This document shows, piece after piece, positions 18,001 to 27,646 of a stretch of DNA of 64,000 bases (position 1 is its first letter; each line of letters opens with the position of its first letter). The stretch covers positions 62,001 through 126,000 of the forward strand of contig OZ244066.1 of assembly GCA_965215545.1 (NCBI GenBank). Direction: 5' to 3'. Both the position numbers and the translations under genes were made by a program. The notes under the pieces are model-generated. The model was not told the DNA's origin. It saw only the letters and a list, made by a program, of their open reading frames with translations, and made no database searches. The stretch comes from MPNP01 sp965215545. GTDB taxonomy: Bacteria; Pseudomonadota; Alphaproteobacteria; Rhodobacterales; Rhodobacteraceae.

Positions 18001-18471
18001 CTACTCCCGGAACTGGGAATGGCAGGTCCGGCAGGTGGCCGAGAGAGTCTGGAATGCCCCGGAAAAGTCGTCAGGATTTGCCGCCATGGCCCGACCGGCA
18101 GCGGCCATGCGGGCGGCCTCGGCGGTGAATGCATCCCAATTGTCGCCAATGGCCGGCAGAGCTTCCGAATCAGAAAGCGGGTAACCATCAGGCAGATCAT
18201 CAAACAGGATGGGGATGGAATCCCCGATGATGGCAAGGCTGCTGCCCACCGCCGCCACATAGGGCGGATTGATCGCCGTCTGGCCCCGGGTCATGGCTGC
18301 CAGCTGTCGCATCTGGGCGCCGATGAACTTCATGGCCGACTGCCGCACGGCGATCCTGTCGACATCAGCGGACCAGGCCACACCGGTTGACATCATCAGC
18401 AAGGCACCGAGAGTCAGCATGGCGGTCATCAGTCTCATCGTGCATGTCTTGATCATTGCGTCCTTGATCAT
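18001..18471 (-). CDS. Cytochrome c' (class II c-type cytochrome)
   Basis: About 156 residues; ATG 18471 is chosen because GGAGGA lies five bases upstream. Signal peptide MRLMTAMLTLGALLMMSTGVAWSA. The mature protein is all-helical with the single heme motif at the very C-terminus (ATCRTCHSQFRE), diagnostic of cytochrome c'/c556, and the AAVGSSLAIIGDSIPILF and DFSGAFQTLSATC helices. Such proteins bind NO or transfer electrons. It is the first gene of a pair with the diheme cytochrome. Confidence 0.88.
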   Translation of the reverse strand: MIKDAMIKTCTMRLMTAMLTLGALLMMSTGVAWSADVDRIAVRQSAMKFIGAQMRQLAAMTRGQTAINPPYVAAVGSSLAIIGDSIPILFDDLPDGYPLSDSEALPAIGDNWDAFTAEAARMAAAGRAMAANPDDFSGAFQTLSATCRTCHSQFRE

Positions 18472-18572
18472 TGCATTCCTCCGTATCAATGGTCCCTCAG
18501 GACCCGGGGACCCTGATGCGCCATGGACCGCAGGGAGAGGGTCCCGGAGCGGCAGTCTCCCGGATGCCCCTA

Positions 18573-19211
18573 TCACATCTGGTCCAGGAGCTGCACAACG
18601 GAGGGCAGGAGATCGTCGGCGATCAGGGCCACACCCGCTGCATTGGGATGCAGAAGGTCATCCTGGAGATAGGCCAGTCGGGCGGCAGTCCGATCGTCGC
18701 CGGTATCGAGAGCGTCGAAAAACCGCGGGTAGAAGAGAACATCATGGTTTGCCGCAAGATCGGCATAGAGTCGCTCGAAGGCCTCCTTGTACTCGGCCCC
18801 GTAGTTTTCCGGCACTTCATGACCGATGAGAAGCGTCGGGAGGGCCCGTTCCCTGAGGCCTTGCAGGACTGCATCCAGATTCGACCGGGTCTCTTCGGGA
18901 AAGATCCCGCGCAGGAGATCGTTGCCGCCAAAGAGGACGACGACCCCGTCAACATCGGGTGTCAGGGTCCAGTCCAGCCGGGCCACGCCGCCGGCTGACG
19001 TGTCACCGGACACCCCGGCATTGCGCACGGTGACGGCAAGGCCGCGGCTCTGCAGGCGCTGGGCAAGCTGGGGCACGAGACCCTCCTCGGGATAGAGTCC
19101 GTACCCCTGCACCAGACTGTCGCCGAACATCACGAGGACCGGGGGCTCGGATTGAGCCGATCCCCCTGCAGTGACAACAGAGAGCACCAGGGCCTTGACC
19201 CAGCGTTTCAT
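18573..19211 (-). CDS. tesA: Arylesterase / lysophospholipase TesA (GDSL hydrolase)
   Basis: 212 residues with a short signal sequence (MKRWVKALVLSVVTAGGSAQS). SGNH/GDSL blocks: FGDSLVQGYGL with the catalytic Ser, the Gly in NAGVSGDTSAGG, VLFGGNDLLRG with the oxyanion Asn, and DDLLHPNAAG with the catalytic Asp-His. Periplasmic thioesterase/protease I/lysophospholipase L1 family. It is divergently arranged with the ABC pair at 19254-22476, the classic tesA-ybbA-ybbP arrangement. The start regions are 42 bp apart and must hold back-to-back promoters. Confidence 0.92.
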   Translation of the reverse strand: MKRWVKALVLSVVTAGGSAQSEPPVLVMFGDSLVQGYGLYPEEGLVPQLAQRLQSRGLAVTVRNAGVSGDTSAGGVARLDWTLTPDVDGVVVLFGGNDLLRGIFPEETRSNLDAVLQGLRERALPTLLIGHEVPENYGAEYKEAFERLYADLAANHDVLFYPRFFDALDTGDDRTAARLAYLQDDLLHPNAAGVALIADDLLPSVVQLLDQM

Positions 19212-19253
19212 TTGTCGTTAGGTCCGCAGCAAGTGCTGTCGCCAGGAATGCCC

Positions 19254-19937
19254 ATGTCCGATCCCCTGCTTTCGTTCTCCGCGGTCCATTTGCGTCTGGC
19301 GGGCAGCGCCGGGCCGGTCCATATCATAAACGGGATCACGCTGGATGTCAGCCCCGGGGCAACGGTCGCCATCATCGGACCCTCCGGGTCCGGCAAGTCG
19401 TCCCTGCTCATGCTGATGGCCGGCCTTGAGACCCATACCGATGGCATCATCAGGCTCTTCGGGAAGGACATCACCGGCATGACCGAAGGCCGTCTCAACC
19501 GTCTGCGACGGGGGCGGATCGGGATTGTCTTCCAGTCCTTCCACCTGATTCCGACCATGACAGCGCTCGAGAACGTCGCCACGCCCCTTGAACTGGCCGG
19601 GCACAGGGAGGCCTTTGCCAGGGCTGCAGACATGCTGGCTGCGGTCGGGCTGGCTGACCGTGCGGGACACTACCCGGCCCAGCTGTCGGGGGGCGAGCAG
19701 CAACGCGTGGCCATCGCCCGGGCCATGGTCAACGAACCGGAGTTGATCCTGGCTGATGAACCCACCGGCAACCTCGACCAGGCAACCGGTCGGTCGATCA
19801 TGGATTTGCTGTTTGCCATGCGGGAGCGGCTGGACAGCACCCTGGTCATGGTCACCCACTCACGAACCCTCGCCCAGAGGTGTGGGACGGTGCTGCGCAT
19901 CAGGGATGGCCAGCTGGAGAGTGCATCGCATGACTGA
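19254..19937 (+). CDS. ybbA: ABC transporter ATP-binding protein, YbbA/LolD-like
   Basis: 227 residues from ATG 19254 (AGGA upstream). Walker A GPSGSGKSS, Q-loop VFQSFHLIPTM, signature LSGGEQQRVAIARAM, Walker B LILADEPTGNLD: the exact motif set of MacB/LolD/YbbA-type ATPases. It overlaps the permease gene by eight bases and is divergent from tesA. In other bacteria this trio is thought to handle lipids or export, and is not experimentally settled. Confidence 0.9.
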   Translation: MSDPLLSFSAVHLRLAGSAGPVHIINGITLDVSPGATVAIIGPSGSGKSSLLMLMAGLETHTDGIIRLFGKDITGMTEGRLNRLRRGRIGIVFQSFHLIPTMTALENVATPLELAGHREAFARAADMLAAVGLADRAGHYPAQLSGGEQQRVAIARAMVNEPELILADEPTGNLDQATGRSIMDLLFAMRERLDSTLVMVTHSRTLAQRCGTVLRIRDGQLESASHD

Positions 19938-22476
19938 TGCTGCCCGGATTGTGCGCCTGGCCCGGCGGGAGTTGCGCACCGGGGCCCGCGGGATCTGGAT
20001 CTTCCTTGGCTGTCTGGCCCTCGGTGTGGCTGCCATCGCGGCGATCGGCACCGTGCGGGCCAGTCTCGAACACGGCCTGTCGGCCGCCGGATCCCGACTG
20101 CTGGGTGGGGATGCCCAGGTGGAGTTCACCTACCGCTTTGCCGATGGGGACGAACGGGCATGGTTGCAGGCGACTGCAGCGTCACTCTCGGAGATCGTCG
20201 AATTCCGTTCCATGGCCGTCGCCGGCGAAGGAGGGACACGGCGGCGGGGCCTGACCCAGATCAAGGCCGTTGACCGTGCCTATCCGCTGGTGGGCACGGT
20301 CGAGGTGGAGCCACCGATTGGATTGGCAGCGGCCCTCGGCGTGGTGGATGGACTCCCGGGCGCGGTCATGAAACCGGAATTGGCCCAACGCCTGCAGCTC
20401 GAGGTCGGCGACCCCTTCTCACTTGGTGCCCGGACATTCCGCCTGACAGCCCGCTTGCTCGAGGAACCGGACGATGCCAGTTCCGGCTTCACCCTTGGCC
20501 CCCGGACACTCGTGGCAACCGAACATCTTGCCGGCTCGGGTCTGTTGGGCCCCGGGACGCTCTTTGAGACCGAATACCGCATGCTGTTGCCGCCCGGGCA
20601 TGATCTTGATGCCGTGCGCCGGGACGCTGAAGACCGTTTTCTTGGCAAGGGTGTCCGCTGGCAGGACAGGCGCAACGGTGCGCCGGGAATTCAGGCTCTC
20701 ATCGACCGCGTCAGCGCCTTCCTGATCATTGTCGGTCTTGGCGGTCTGATCGTGGGTGGAGTCGGTATCGCCCTGGCCATGGGAACATACATCCAGGGCA
20801 AGACCGCCACCATTGCGACACTCAAGGTCCTCGGAGCCTCCCAGACTGTGGTCTTTGCGACCTATCTGATACAGGCCCTGTTGCTTCTCCTTGTGGGGAT
20901 CGGGGCGGGTCTGGGTCTGGGTCTGGGTCTCCCCCTGATTTTCCAGCGGTTCATTTTCAGCCGGATTGACCTGCCAGCCACCGTCGGCATCCACCCGATC
21001 CCCATCATCGAGGCCACCACCTACGGTCTGATGATTGGCCTTGTCTTTTCCATCTGGGCCCTGGCCCGGACCGCCGATGTCAAACCCAGCGCCCTCTACC
21101 GAAGTCTTGTGCAGGCCCCGTCACTGTTGCCACCCTGGCCCTATCTGGTCATCATCCTTGCCTGTCTCGGAGTCTTTCTGGTCGCCGCGGCGCTCTTCAG
21201 CGGCACCACTCTCCTGACCCTGTATTTTGCCCTTGGCACGGCATCAACCCTGCTCATTCTCTACCTGATGGCCCGGATGGCCCGCTCTGTGGCCCGCCAG
21301 ATGGCTGGCCGCCGCTTTCTGCAGGGCCGGCCAGCGCTCCGCCTGGCTCTGGGGGTAATCGGGGGCCCGGGTTCGGGGACCGTACCCATGATCCTGGCCC
21401 TGGGACTGGGCTTTACCGTGCTGGCGACCGTGGGCCAGATTGCCACCAATCTCGTCGACCGGATCGCGGGTGACCTGCCTGCCATCGCGCCGGAATACTT
21501 TGTCATCGACATCCAGAATCAACAGCATGATGCCTATCGCGAACTCGTGACCGCCATCCCGGGTGTCACGGCGGTTGAATCCACCCCGATGCTGCGGGGC
21601 ATCATCACCCGCATCAACGGCGAGCGGGCGGTCGAGGTGGCTGGCGAGCACTGGGTTCTCCGGGGGGACCGGGGCATCACCTATGCTGATGCACCGCCCG
21701 ATGGCACGGTGCTCACCGCTGGGGCGTGGTGGCCACCCGGTCATGACGGAGAGCCCCAGATCAGTTTCTCAGCCGAGGAAGGTGCGGAACTGGGTCTGGA
21801 ACTGGGGGATCGACTGACAGTCAATGTGCTCGGCCGGGACATCGTGGCGGTGATCACCAGTTTCCGCTCGGTTGATTTCTCGACCGTCGGTCTGGGTTTC
21901 ATCCTCGCCATCAACCCCGCCGCCCTCGCCGGGGCCCCGCACACCTACATCTCGACAGTCTATGGCAACAGGGAGATCGGCCCGACCCTTGTCGATCAGG
22001 TCAGCGCCACCTTTCCGAATGTAACGGTCATTTCGGTCCGTGATGGCATTGCCAGTGTCATGCGGATTGTCGGCGGCCTGATCGCCGCCATCACCTATGC
22101 CGCCAGCGCCATGCTCATCGTGGGCTTCCTTGTCGTCATCGGTGCCACATCCCGCGAGGTGACCGCACGGATCTATGAGTCCGCCATCCTCAAGTCACTG
22201 GGAGCCGACCGGAACATCATCCTGGTCAGCCTCGTGCTCCGTTCGTTGATCGTGGGTCTGGTGGCCGGCGGGATTGCGGTTCTGGTGGGCAGTCTGGCCG
22301 GATTCGGCATCATGACCTTTGTGCTCGACAGCACCTACAGGTTTGAACCCATCTCGGCCCTGGCCATCGTTGCAGGCGGGATCGGCATTGCCATGACCGC
22401 CGGGCTGTTGATGATGGCAGGACCGCTGCGGGCCACCCCCGCGACCATTCTGCAGGATCGCGGAACGCTCGCCTGA
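19930..22476 (+). CDS. ybbP: FtsX-like ABC transporter permease, YbbP type
   Basis: 848 residues from ATG 19930, inside the end of the ATPase gene. One N-terminal membrane helix (WIFLGCLALGVAAIAAIGTV), a large periplasmic domain, then a membrane core with two FtsX domains: residues ~255-330 (FLIIVGLGGLIVGGVGIALAMG) and the C-terminal set (YAASAMLIVGFLVVIGATS, FGIMTFVLDSTY, IVAGGIGIAMTAGLLMM). The length fits YbbP (about 800-850). With the YbbA-like ATPase it forms a type VII-like mechanotransmission ABC complex. Confidence 0.9.
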   Translation: MTDAARIVRLARRELRTGARGIWIFLGCLALGVAAIAAIGTVRASLEHGLSAAGSRLLGGDAQVEFTYRFADGDERAWLQATAASLSEIVEFRSMAVAGEGGTRRRGLTQIKAVDRAYPLVGTVEVEPPIGLAAALGVVDGLPGAVMKPELAQRLQLEVGDPFSLGARTFRLTARLLEEPDDASSGFTLGPRTLVATEHLAGSGLLGPGTLFETEYRMLLPPGHDLDAVRRDAEDRFLGKGVRWQDRRNGAPGIQALIDRVSAFLIIVGLGGLIVGGVGIALAMGTYIQGKTATIATLKVLGASQTVVFATYLIQALLLLLVGIGAGLGLGLGLPLIFQRFIFSRIDLPATVGIHPIPIIEATTYGLMIGLVFSIWALARTADVKPSALYRSLVQAPSLLPPWPYLVIILACLGVFLVAAALFSGTTLLTLYFALGTASTLLILYLMARMARSVARQMAGRRFLQGRPALRLALGVIGGPGSGTVPMILALGLGFTVLATVGQIATNLVDRIAGDLPAIAPEYFVIDIQNQQHDAYRELVTAIPGVTAVESTPMLRGIITRINGERAVEVAGEHWVLRGDRGITYADAPPDGTVLTAGAWWPPGHDGEPQISFSAEEGAELGLELGDRLTVNVLGRDIVAVITSFRSVDFSTVGLGFILAINPAALAGAPHTYISTVYGNREIGPTLVDQVSATFPNVTVISVRDGIASVMRIVGGLIAAITYAASAMLIVGFLVVIGATSREVTARIYESAILKSLGADRNIILVSLVLRSLIVGLVAGGIAVLVGSLAGFGIMTFVLDSTYRFEPISALAIVAGGIGIAMTAGLLMMAGPLRATPATILQDRGTLA

Positions 22477-22488
22477 AAGACAGCCGCC

Positions 22489-22728
22489 ATGACCGCATTC
22501 TGTGCCGTTGACTTCGAGACCGCCAATCACGACATCGCCAGCATCTGCCAGGTGGGCATCGCCCACTTTCGCAATGGCACCGCCATCGACAGCTGGATGA
22601 CGCTCGTTGATCCCGAGACCGACTTTGCCATCGGCAACAGACGAATTCATGGGATCGGTCCTGCAACCGTCCAGGGTCAACCCCGCTTTGCCGAGATCTG
22701 GCCGGAACTGTGCGACCGGACTCGGTGA
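22489..22728 (+). pseudogene. DnaQ-like 3'-5' exonuclease, N-terminal fragment
   Basis: 79 residues beginning TAFCAVDFETANHDIASICQVGIA, the ExoI motif (DxE) of DEDDh exonucleases, and RRIHGIGPATVQGQPRFAEIWPEL, the conserved segment before ExoII. The frame stops directly afterwards, although the family needs about 170-200 residues. The matching C-terminal half (WIDSCHLARRAWP to RHHDALEDAIVAGKIVL, ExoIII) is found in the same orientation at about 38754-39023. The gene was thus broken here and about 16 kb inserted, with some 30 residues of the middle lost. Confidence 0.8.
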
Positions 22729-22786
22729 TGGACCGAGCGAACCGGCCAGCGGCGCGCTTGCCGAGGCAACTGAAGGAGAGCAGGTC

Positions 22787-23203
22787 ATGACGGGAAGCGA
22801 AGGCAACGGTGCGCACCGGCATCCGGACGCGGTGGCGGATCCGGAGGGCCTTCCCGAGGGCGAGGCGGCGCATCCGCCGCTGGTCCGCAGGCACGCGGAG
22901 GGGCGCACCCGGTACCGGATCGAGGACGGCAAGGTGCGGAGCCGCGACGTCGCGGGGGACGGCACGCCGGCGGCGCTGCTGGCGGCGATCTTGTCGGAGT
23001 TTGGGTCCCCGACCTGGACGGCGTGGAGCGCGCGCTCCGGGACGCCTCGCTGGACAGCGGCGCTGAAGCTGCTTCTGGTAGCGGCTGGATGCGACGCTAC
23101 CCGTGCCGGCGTGCGCGGCCTGCGGCAGGCCGATGTCCCGGCATGCAGCGACGGTGATGTCCTTCCTGACCCGGCTGAGGCGAATCAGGCCATCGTCGCC
23201 TGA
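22787..23203 (+). CDS. Hypothetical protein at left end of island
   Basis: 138 residues from ATG 22787 with GGAG eight bases upstream. Composition is Ala/Arg/Gly-rich and the DNA (ggcggcg-rich) is clearly higher in GC than its neighbours, unlike the rest of the island. No family recognised. Partial domain feel: RTRYRIEDGKVRSRDVAGDGTPAALLAAILSEFGSPTWTAW. It overlaps the stop end of an IS remnant on the other strand. It could be foreign or a non-functional frame. Confidence 0.4.
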   Translation: MTGSEGNGAHRHPDAVADPEGLPEGEAAHPPLVRRHAEGRTRYRIEDGKVRSRDVAGDGTPAALLAAILSEFGSPTWTAWSARSGTPRWTAALKLLLVAAGCDATRAGVRGLRQADVPACSDGDVLPDPAEANQAIVA

Positions 23204-23328
23204 CGTCGAAAGATTGGGCTATACCCGCGGGACTTCCTGATCAGCGGACCGACCTCCTCGGCAAGGAACGGGAAAAGTTCCCCTTGAAACCGGTGCCAAA
23301 CCTCTGATAGGAATTCTCCCAAGGACAT
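23185..23328 (-). pseudogene. Truncated transposase N-terminus (IS5-like)
   Basis: 47 codons beginning MSLGEFLSEVWHRFQGELFP and FLAEEVGPL, the typical N-terminus of IS5-group transposases (W-x-I-Q-LFP-L-EE-GPL). It then loses similarity and ends at 23185. Upstream sequence to 23387 is repeated at 24189-24282, so both mark the same end of one IS type. Confidence 0.5.
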
Positions 23329-23387
23329 GAGGCTGTCTCCCTGTATGCTGTGGTTCATTCGCCTTCATCATACCGGAGGGACGGCTC
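23292..23387. repeat. IS-end direct repeat, copy A
   Basis: 96 bp about 80% identical to 24189-24282. Read on the minus strand it starts GAGCCGTCCCTCCGGTATGA (candidate terminal repeat) and includes the leader and first codons of the truncated transposase. Confidence 0.6.
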
Positions 23388-23489
23388 AGGCCTGCCGTCA
23401 AAAAAAATGCCCGTTTCACGGCAGAAAGCCGCGCGACCGCGACGTTCTGCAAGGAATCTCGCCAGTGCAGTATATGGAGTATTTGAACA

Positions 23490-24106
23490 ATGATCAGGGT
23501 TTCCCCTCTCACAAAAGGAATGATGGTCTTGGCGCTGGCACTGGTCATGGCTGGCACAGCCCAATCTGAATCGACCAGCTGCACCAAATTCAAGCGATGC
23601 GGCGGATGCGATATATCGATATTGAGGTCTGTGTTAAGTGACGACAGTGCGGAAATCGTTTAACTTCCTTGTATCTGGGACGTTTGTTGAATTCTGGCTA
23701 CATTGAACCAAGCATATGGCAAAACTGGAGCTACTTCATCTCCGTTCCCATCGTCCTGGAGGTAATGAAAGATCATGAAGAGGTCTTCGAACAGGTTTCC
23801 TCGAAGAAGATTGGGGTTATAACCTTTGACCGCGGATTGGGTGGCCATTCCGAGAAAATCAACGGGTTGGAGCCGGACACCAACTATATGGCGGTCGCTT
23901 ACACCGACGTTAGTGGAAAAGACAGTTCGGAGCCGTTTGCCCGAATATGCTTCCGGACAAATCCGAATAAGGAGTGTCCCGAACTGACCGGCAGGCGACA
24001 TCAGGTGATATCGTCAGACGGCAGCAGTTATTTCATTGTCGGAGGCCAAAAGGAACGGGAAGATTGTCCCGGAGAAGGGCTGAGCGGAGTTTTCGTGGAC
24101 AATTGA
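23490..24106 (+). pseudogene. Secreted fibronectin-III-like protein, frameshifted
   Basis: The first frame (23490-23663, 57 codons) has a good signal peptide, MIRVSPLTKGMMVLALALVMAGTAQS, and a Cys-rich start (STSCTKFKRCGGCDIS). The continuing frame (open from 23642 to 24106) holds KINGLEPDTNYMAVAYTDVSG and SSEPFARICFRT, the E-F loop and G strand of a fibronectin type III domain, then EDCPGEG. The two frames overlap by about 20 bp, so one indel near 23645-23660 would join them into a secreted protein of about 200 residues. The DNA is lower in GC than the core genes. If the frames are independent, the first would be a 57-residue secreted peptide. Confidence 0.5.
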
Positions 24107-24188
24107 GCAATCAACAGTGTCACGATGCAAATATAAATGCCGCCGGGTTGTCAACTGAAGTGGGGTCTTTGTTGCGACCCATGGAAGC

Positions 24189-24282
24189 GGTGCCAGGCCT
24201 TTGATAGGAATTTCCCACGGACATGGGCCGTCTCCCTGCATATTGTGGCTGTGTAACCTTCATCATACCGGAGGGACGGCTC
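24189..24282. repeat. IS-end direct repeat, copy B
   Basis: Second copy of the IS end. The transposase start codon is followed by a one-base deletion, but KFLSKAWHRFHG in the shifted frame shows homology to copy A. It lies about 30 bp outside the left terminal repeat of the ISNCY element. Confidence 0.6.
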
Positions 24283-24312
24283 CATATGGGGCATCGTATG
24301 GTCTGTTAGCTC

Positions 24313-26281
24313 GTGCCTGCCAGAAAACCCCGCGTTTGTCACGCCAGCATCCTCGCCCTGCCACCCCGATCGCCCCGCCGGGTCCCCGAATCCGGTCTCT
24401 CGAGGCCCCGATCGGTCCCGTGTGACCCCCCGAGGGCCCGCCGACAGGCACCGGCCCGAACAGTCGACACACCGCGCCCCTGGCGCGGGGTGGCCGCGCC
24501 GCGCGCTGCAGGATGGCCGGGGGTCAGAGGTGCCGGCGGGCCCGGGCAAGCCGGACCGCTGGCGCTGGCGCGCCGCCCGCCGCAGCGCCTGGCGGACCTG
24601 GGTGCGCCGCCGCCAGCCGAGACGATGGACGTTGAAGGCGAGCATCGACAGCGCCACCCCCTCCCATGCTGGCCCTGGGGTCAAGGCCGTGGGCCCCATG
24701 GGCCCGGATGCGATCCATGCCCCCCTCCTGGAGGTCCGCAGCTCGGGGCCGAGACTGTGGATGCCGGACTCCACCTGCGCGTGGGCGGCCCGGAGGTCAC
24801 GGAAGGTCGCGTCTGCCTCGCGCTCCCCGGGCGGCCCGATTGCGGTACCCCTTGACCGGCAGGGCCGGGGTGTCGAGGAGACCGGCGAGCCGGACCGGGT
24901 TGGCGGGGCTGTGGAAGCCCCGGTCGAAACTGGCCAGATGCCGGTCGGGAAAGCGGGCCCCGGGCGTCCTCGACCATGGGGACAGCATAATCGACATCAT
25001 GGCCCTCCCACATGACCTGGTGATGGAGGATGACGCCCCGGACGATGATCCCTGGGGGTCCTCCATGACGGCGACGGGGACACCGGGCGCCCCGGGGACA
25101 GCCCCCACCCTGATCATCGTCTGGGCCCTTGACGATCCACCGGGTGGGCTCGGCAAAGACCGAGACGACCGTCTCGGCATGGGGGATGGTCGCGCCCTGG
25201 AGCAGCCGGCGGTCGATCTGGTCGATCTGGCGCCGGGCATGGCCGAGCATGCGGTCGATGGTGATCAGGGCGGCCGGCGCCAGGCCGGCGGCCCGGAGGT
25301 CGCCATCATCATGGGGGGCCGGCAGGCAGGCCTCGACCCGGGCGACCCGCTGGGTCGAGCGGTCCAGGTCGGCCCTGACATCCTCGGGTCGAGCGGTGCG
25401 GGTCCGGCAGACAGCGGCAAAGAGGGACTTGAGCGTCCGGGTGTGGTGCTGCCCCAGGCAGGCCGTGGGGGGCGCCAGCCGGGCCCGTCCGTGCCGTGTG
25501 GCGTTTCGGCCCCTGTCGGTCCGACCGGATGATGGGGGCGGACCAGGACCCGCATGGCATCCCGGCCAGGTTGACATCGGTGGGGAAGTGGACATCCGTC
25601 AAGGCCACGAAGGAATCAACGCGCCCGACCAACGGCGCGCCAGGCTTTTTTCCGGCGACCGGATCTGCTGACCGGGGGGCCGGCCTCCACCACCAGCTGG
25701 GAGACGGCGGCCAGGCAGACCGGGGTGAGATGGGCGATGGTGTCGACCACCGTCTGGTCCTCGTACCTGGCGTCATCCCAGGCGTCATCCCCGTGGCCGA
25801 GGAACGCCCGGAGGGTCTTGTGCTCGCCCGCCAGTTCGCAGAGACGGTCATAGTCGCAGTCGAGACCCTGCTTGATCACCCCCATGACCAGGATGCGCCA
25901 CAGATCCATGCCGGGACGGCCCTGGCTGCGGTCGGTGCCGGGGAGGATGTGCGTCTCGAGGATGGCAAAGAGGCGGGCCCGGAGAGCGTCGTCGGCCCAA
26001 GGGTGATCACTGGGGGACCTGCAGACCGAGCCGCAGGGCCGGGATGTCGTCACGAGACTTGGGGTTGAGGGGGATGGCGGCGATGGCGACTTCACCGAGC
26101 TGGAGCTGCGGTTGGCGGATATGGCGCATGGCAATCCTCGAAGAGTCGGCTCGGACGGGCGAAAATCGGGCGTTTTGGCCCCAATCGGGCCGTTTTGCCG
26201 CAATCTTCAGGGAGACACTCGCAGACACCCGACAGGAGCGTCAGGCGGTGATGATAGAAACTGGGGTTTTCTGGCAGGCAC
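24313..26281 (-). mobile_element. ISNCY-family insertion sequence, degenerate
   Basis: Bounded by inverted repeats GTGCCTGCCAGAAAACCCC at 24313-24331 and its exact complement at 26263-26281 (19/19). The 1,969-bp length fits the family. No convincing target duplication is visible, because a second IS starts three bases beyond the right end. The transposase inside is broken. Confidence 0.8.
24520..26129 (-). pseudogene. ISNCY transposase, multiply frameshifted
   Basis: Recognisable pieces in order on the minus strand: QLQLGEVAIAAIPLNPKSRDDIPALRLGLQ (from 26129), then in another frame LFAILETHILPGTDRSQGRPGMDLWRILVMGVIKQGL and HKTLRAFLGHGDDAWDDARYEDQTVVDTIAHL, then VDSFVALTDVHFPTDVNL, then IDQIDRRLLQGATIPHAETVVSVFAEPTRWIVKG, then FDRGFHSPANPV and GIHSLGPE. 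This order and these motifs (RPGM-xWRILVMGV; TDVHFPTDVNLLWDA-like) are those of ISNCY/IS1202 transposases. At least four frame changes make it inactive. The left limit is approximate. Confidence 0.75.
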
Positions 26282-26294
26282 TAGTATACCATCG

Positions 26295-27472
26295 TCATTG
26301 AATTGATGGATACAGCGACGTCAGCTTGATCCGGGCATCCTCGGTCCGGAACCGCCAGCACACCGGTGTCCTGTCGGCATTGCGCCGGGCCTGCCAGGCC
26401 GCCACCTCCCGCACCAGCGTCGCCCGGTCGGGGATCCGACGATTGAGGCACTGGCGGGACAGGACATTGATCTCGATCTCCGCCATGTTCAGCCAGCTGC
26501 CGTGTTTCGGTGTGTGATGGATCTCGAAGCGCTCGGCCAGGCGGCGGGCCTCGGCCGGCGGGAAGGTGTCGTAGAGTGTCGACAGGGTGTGGGTGTTGAG
26601 GTTGTCCATCACCAGCACGATCGTCTTGTCGGGGAAATGGGTGTCGGCGAGGTCCCTGAGGACATGGGCAAAGTCCTGCCGGGTCCTGCGGTCCGTGACC
26701 TTGACATGCCGCCAGCCCGCCAGGGGTGCGGTCAGCATGAAGAGGTTGGCCGTGCCGTTGCGCTCGTATTCGAAGTCGTAGGCGGCGGGCTGGCCCGGGG
26801 CGGTGGGCAGGGGCGTGCGGGTCTCCCTGGTCTGCTGGCGGGAGGTCTCATCGAGGCAGACCAGCACTTCATCGCTGGCGAAGTCCCGACTGTAGGTTTC
26901 CAGCACATCCTCCATGGCACAGACGAAGTCGGCACTCGACTTGGGGGGAATGCACCAGCATTGGCTCAGCCAGGGCTTGAGACTGTTTTTTTGAGCGTCT
27001 TGTGGACGGTGGAGCGGGAGATGGTGTCCACGACCTTGAGGGCCACCAGCCGGTCGGCCAGCAGCTGCAGCGTCCACTGGGCCTGGCCTGCGGGTGGCTG
27101 TGAACAAGCGAGCATGGTCAGCGTTGCCTCGCCCGCCCCATCCAGGCGACGCGCCTTGCGGTTGACCTGCACCTTGCGTTCAAGAGCGGCGTCGACGCCG
27201 TCCAGCACACACTGCTTGCGCACCCGTTCTACCGTTGCCGTCCCGACACCGAGGACATCGGCAATGTCGGCATCCCTGCGACGCCCTCCCGTGCGGTCGG
27301 TGTCGGCCAGGAGGAGGATATGGGCCCGCTTGCGGCGTTCCTTTGACCCCTTGCCGCTGTCGATGATCGCCTGGAGTTGGGTGCGCTCGTCGGTTGCCAG
27401 TGTCACCCTGTAGATCTTGCGGCCTGCTGTGACGGGTGGCGCCGCTTGGGTCGTCGTGTTGTCTGCTGTCAT
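26295..27472 (-). CDS. IS630-family transposase (two frames, probable -1 frameshift)
   Basis: The first frame (27472 to 26966) is the helix-turn-helix part: DADIADVLGVGTATVERVRKQ, LQLLADRLVALKVVDTISRSTVHKTLKK. The second frame carries the DDE domain: SLKPWLSQCWCIPPKSSADFV, VCLDETSRQQ (first Asp), VLVMDNLNTHTLSTLYD (second Asp) and TPKHGSWLNMAEIEINVLSRQCL (third acidic residue). They join at a run of seven A (complement of 26986-26992), where a -1 slip after AAA AAA continues as AAC AGT CTC. IS630 elements commonly use such slippage, so the enzyme may well be functional at low level. All catalytic residues are present. Confidence 0.82.
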
Positions 27473-27498
27473 GGGTCCCTGCCTTTGGTTGTCTGTCT

Positions 27499-27534
27499 GC
27501 CCCGATGGGCCGCCCCGCGGCGGCCCATCGGGGC
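27499..27534. repeat. Perfect 16-bp-stem palindrome upstream of the IS630 transposase
   Basis: Arms GCCCCGATGGGCCGCC and its exact complement with a 4-base loop CCGC, between the transposase start (27472) and the right terminal repeat. It could block read-in transcription or be a transposase-binding or host-factor site. Confidence 0.6.
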
Positions 27535-27646
27535 GACGTGTGCTTGATTGGGGCCGCGATTAGACGAGATCGTCACGGATTGGAAGCGTGCGGGCCATCA
27601 AATGGCATCAATTCGATGACGACGGGATACTAGGGCCTGTTGACAC

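Larger units (their letters stand above)
26287..27627 (-). mobile_element. IS630-family insertion sequence
   Basis: Imperfect inverted ends (26287-26309: TACCATCGTCATTGAATTGA; 27606-27627, complement TCCCGTCGTCATCGAATTGA) flanked on both sides by TA (26285-26286 and 27628-27629), as expected for IS630/Tc1 elements, which duplicate a TA target. Inserted four bases from the end of the ISNCY element. Confidence 0.8.

Noticed and set aside
24666..25671. Plus-strand open frames inside the ISNCY element
   Set aside because: Complementary strand of recognisable transposase pieces; GC-rich readthrough.
26502..27413. Plus-strand open frame of 303 codons across the IS630 element
   Set aside because: Antisense to the transposase, whose catalytic motifs are clear on the minus strand.
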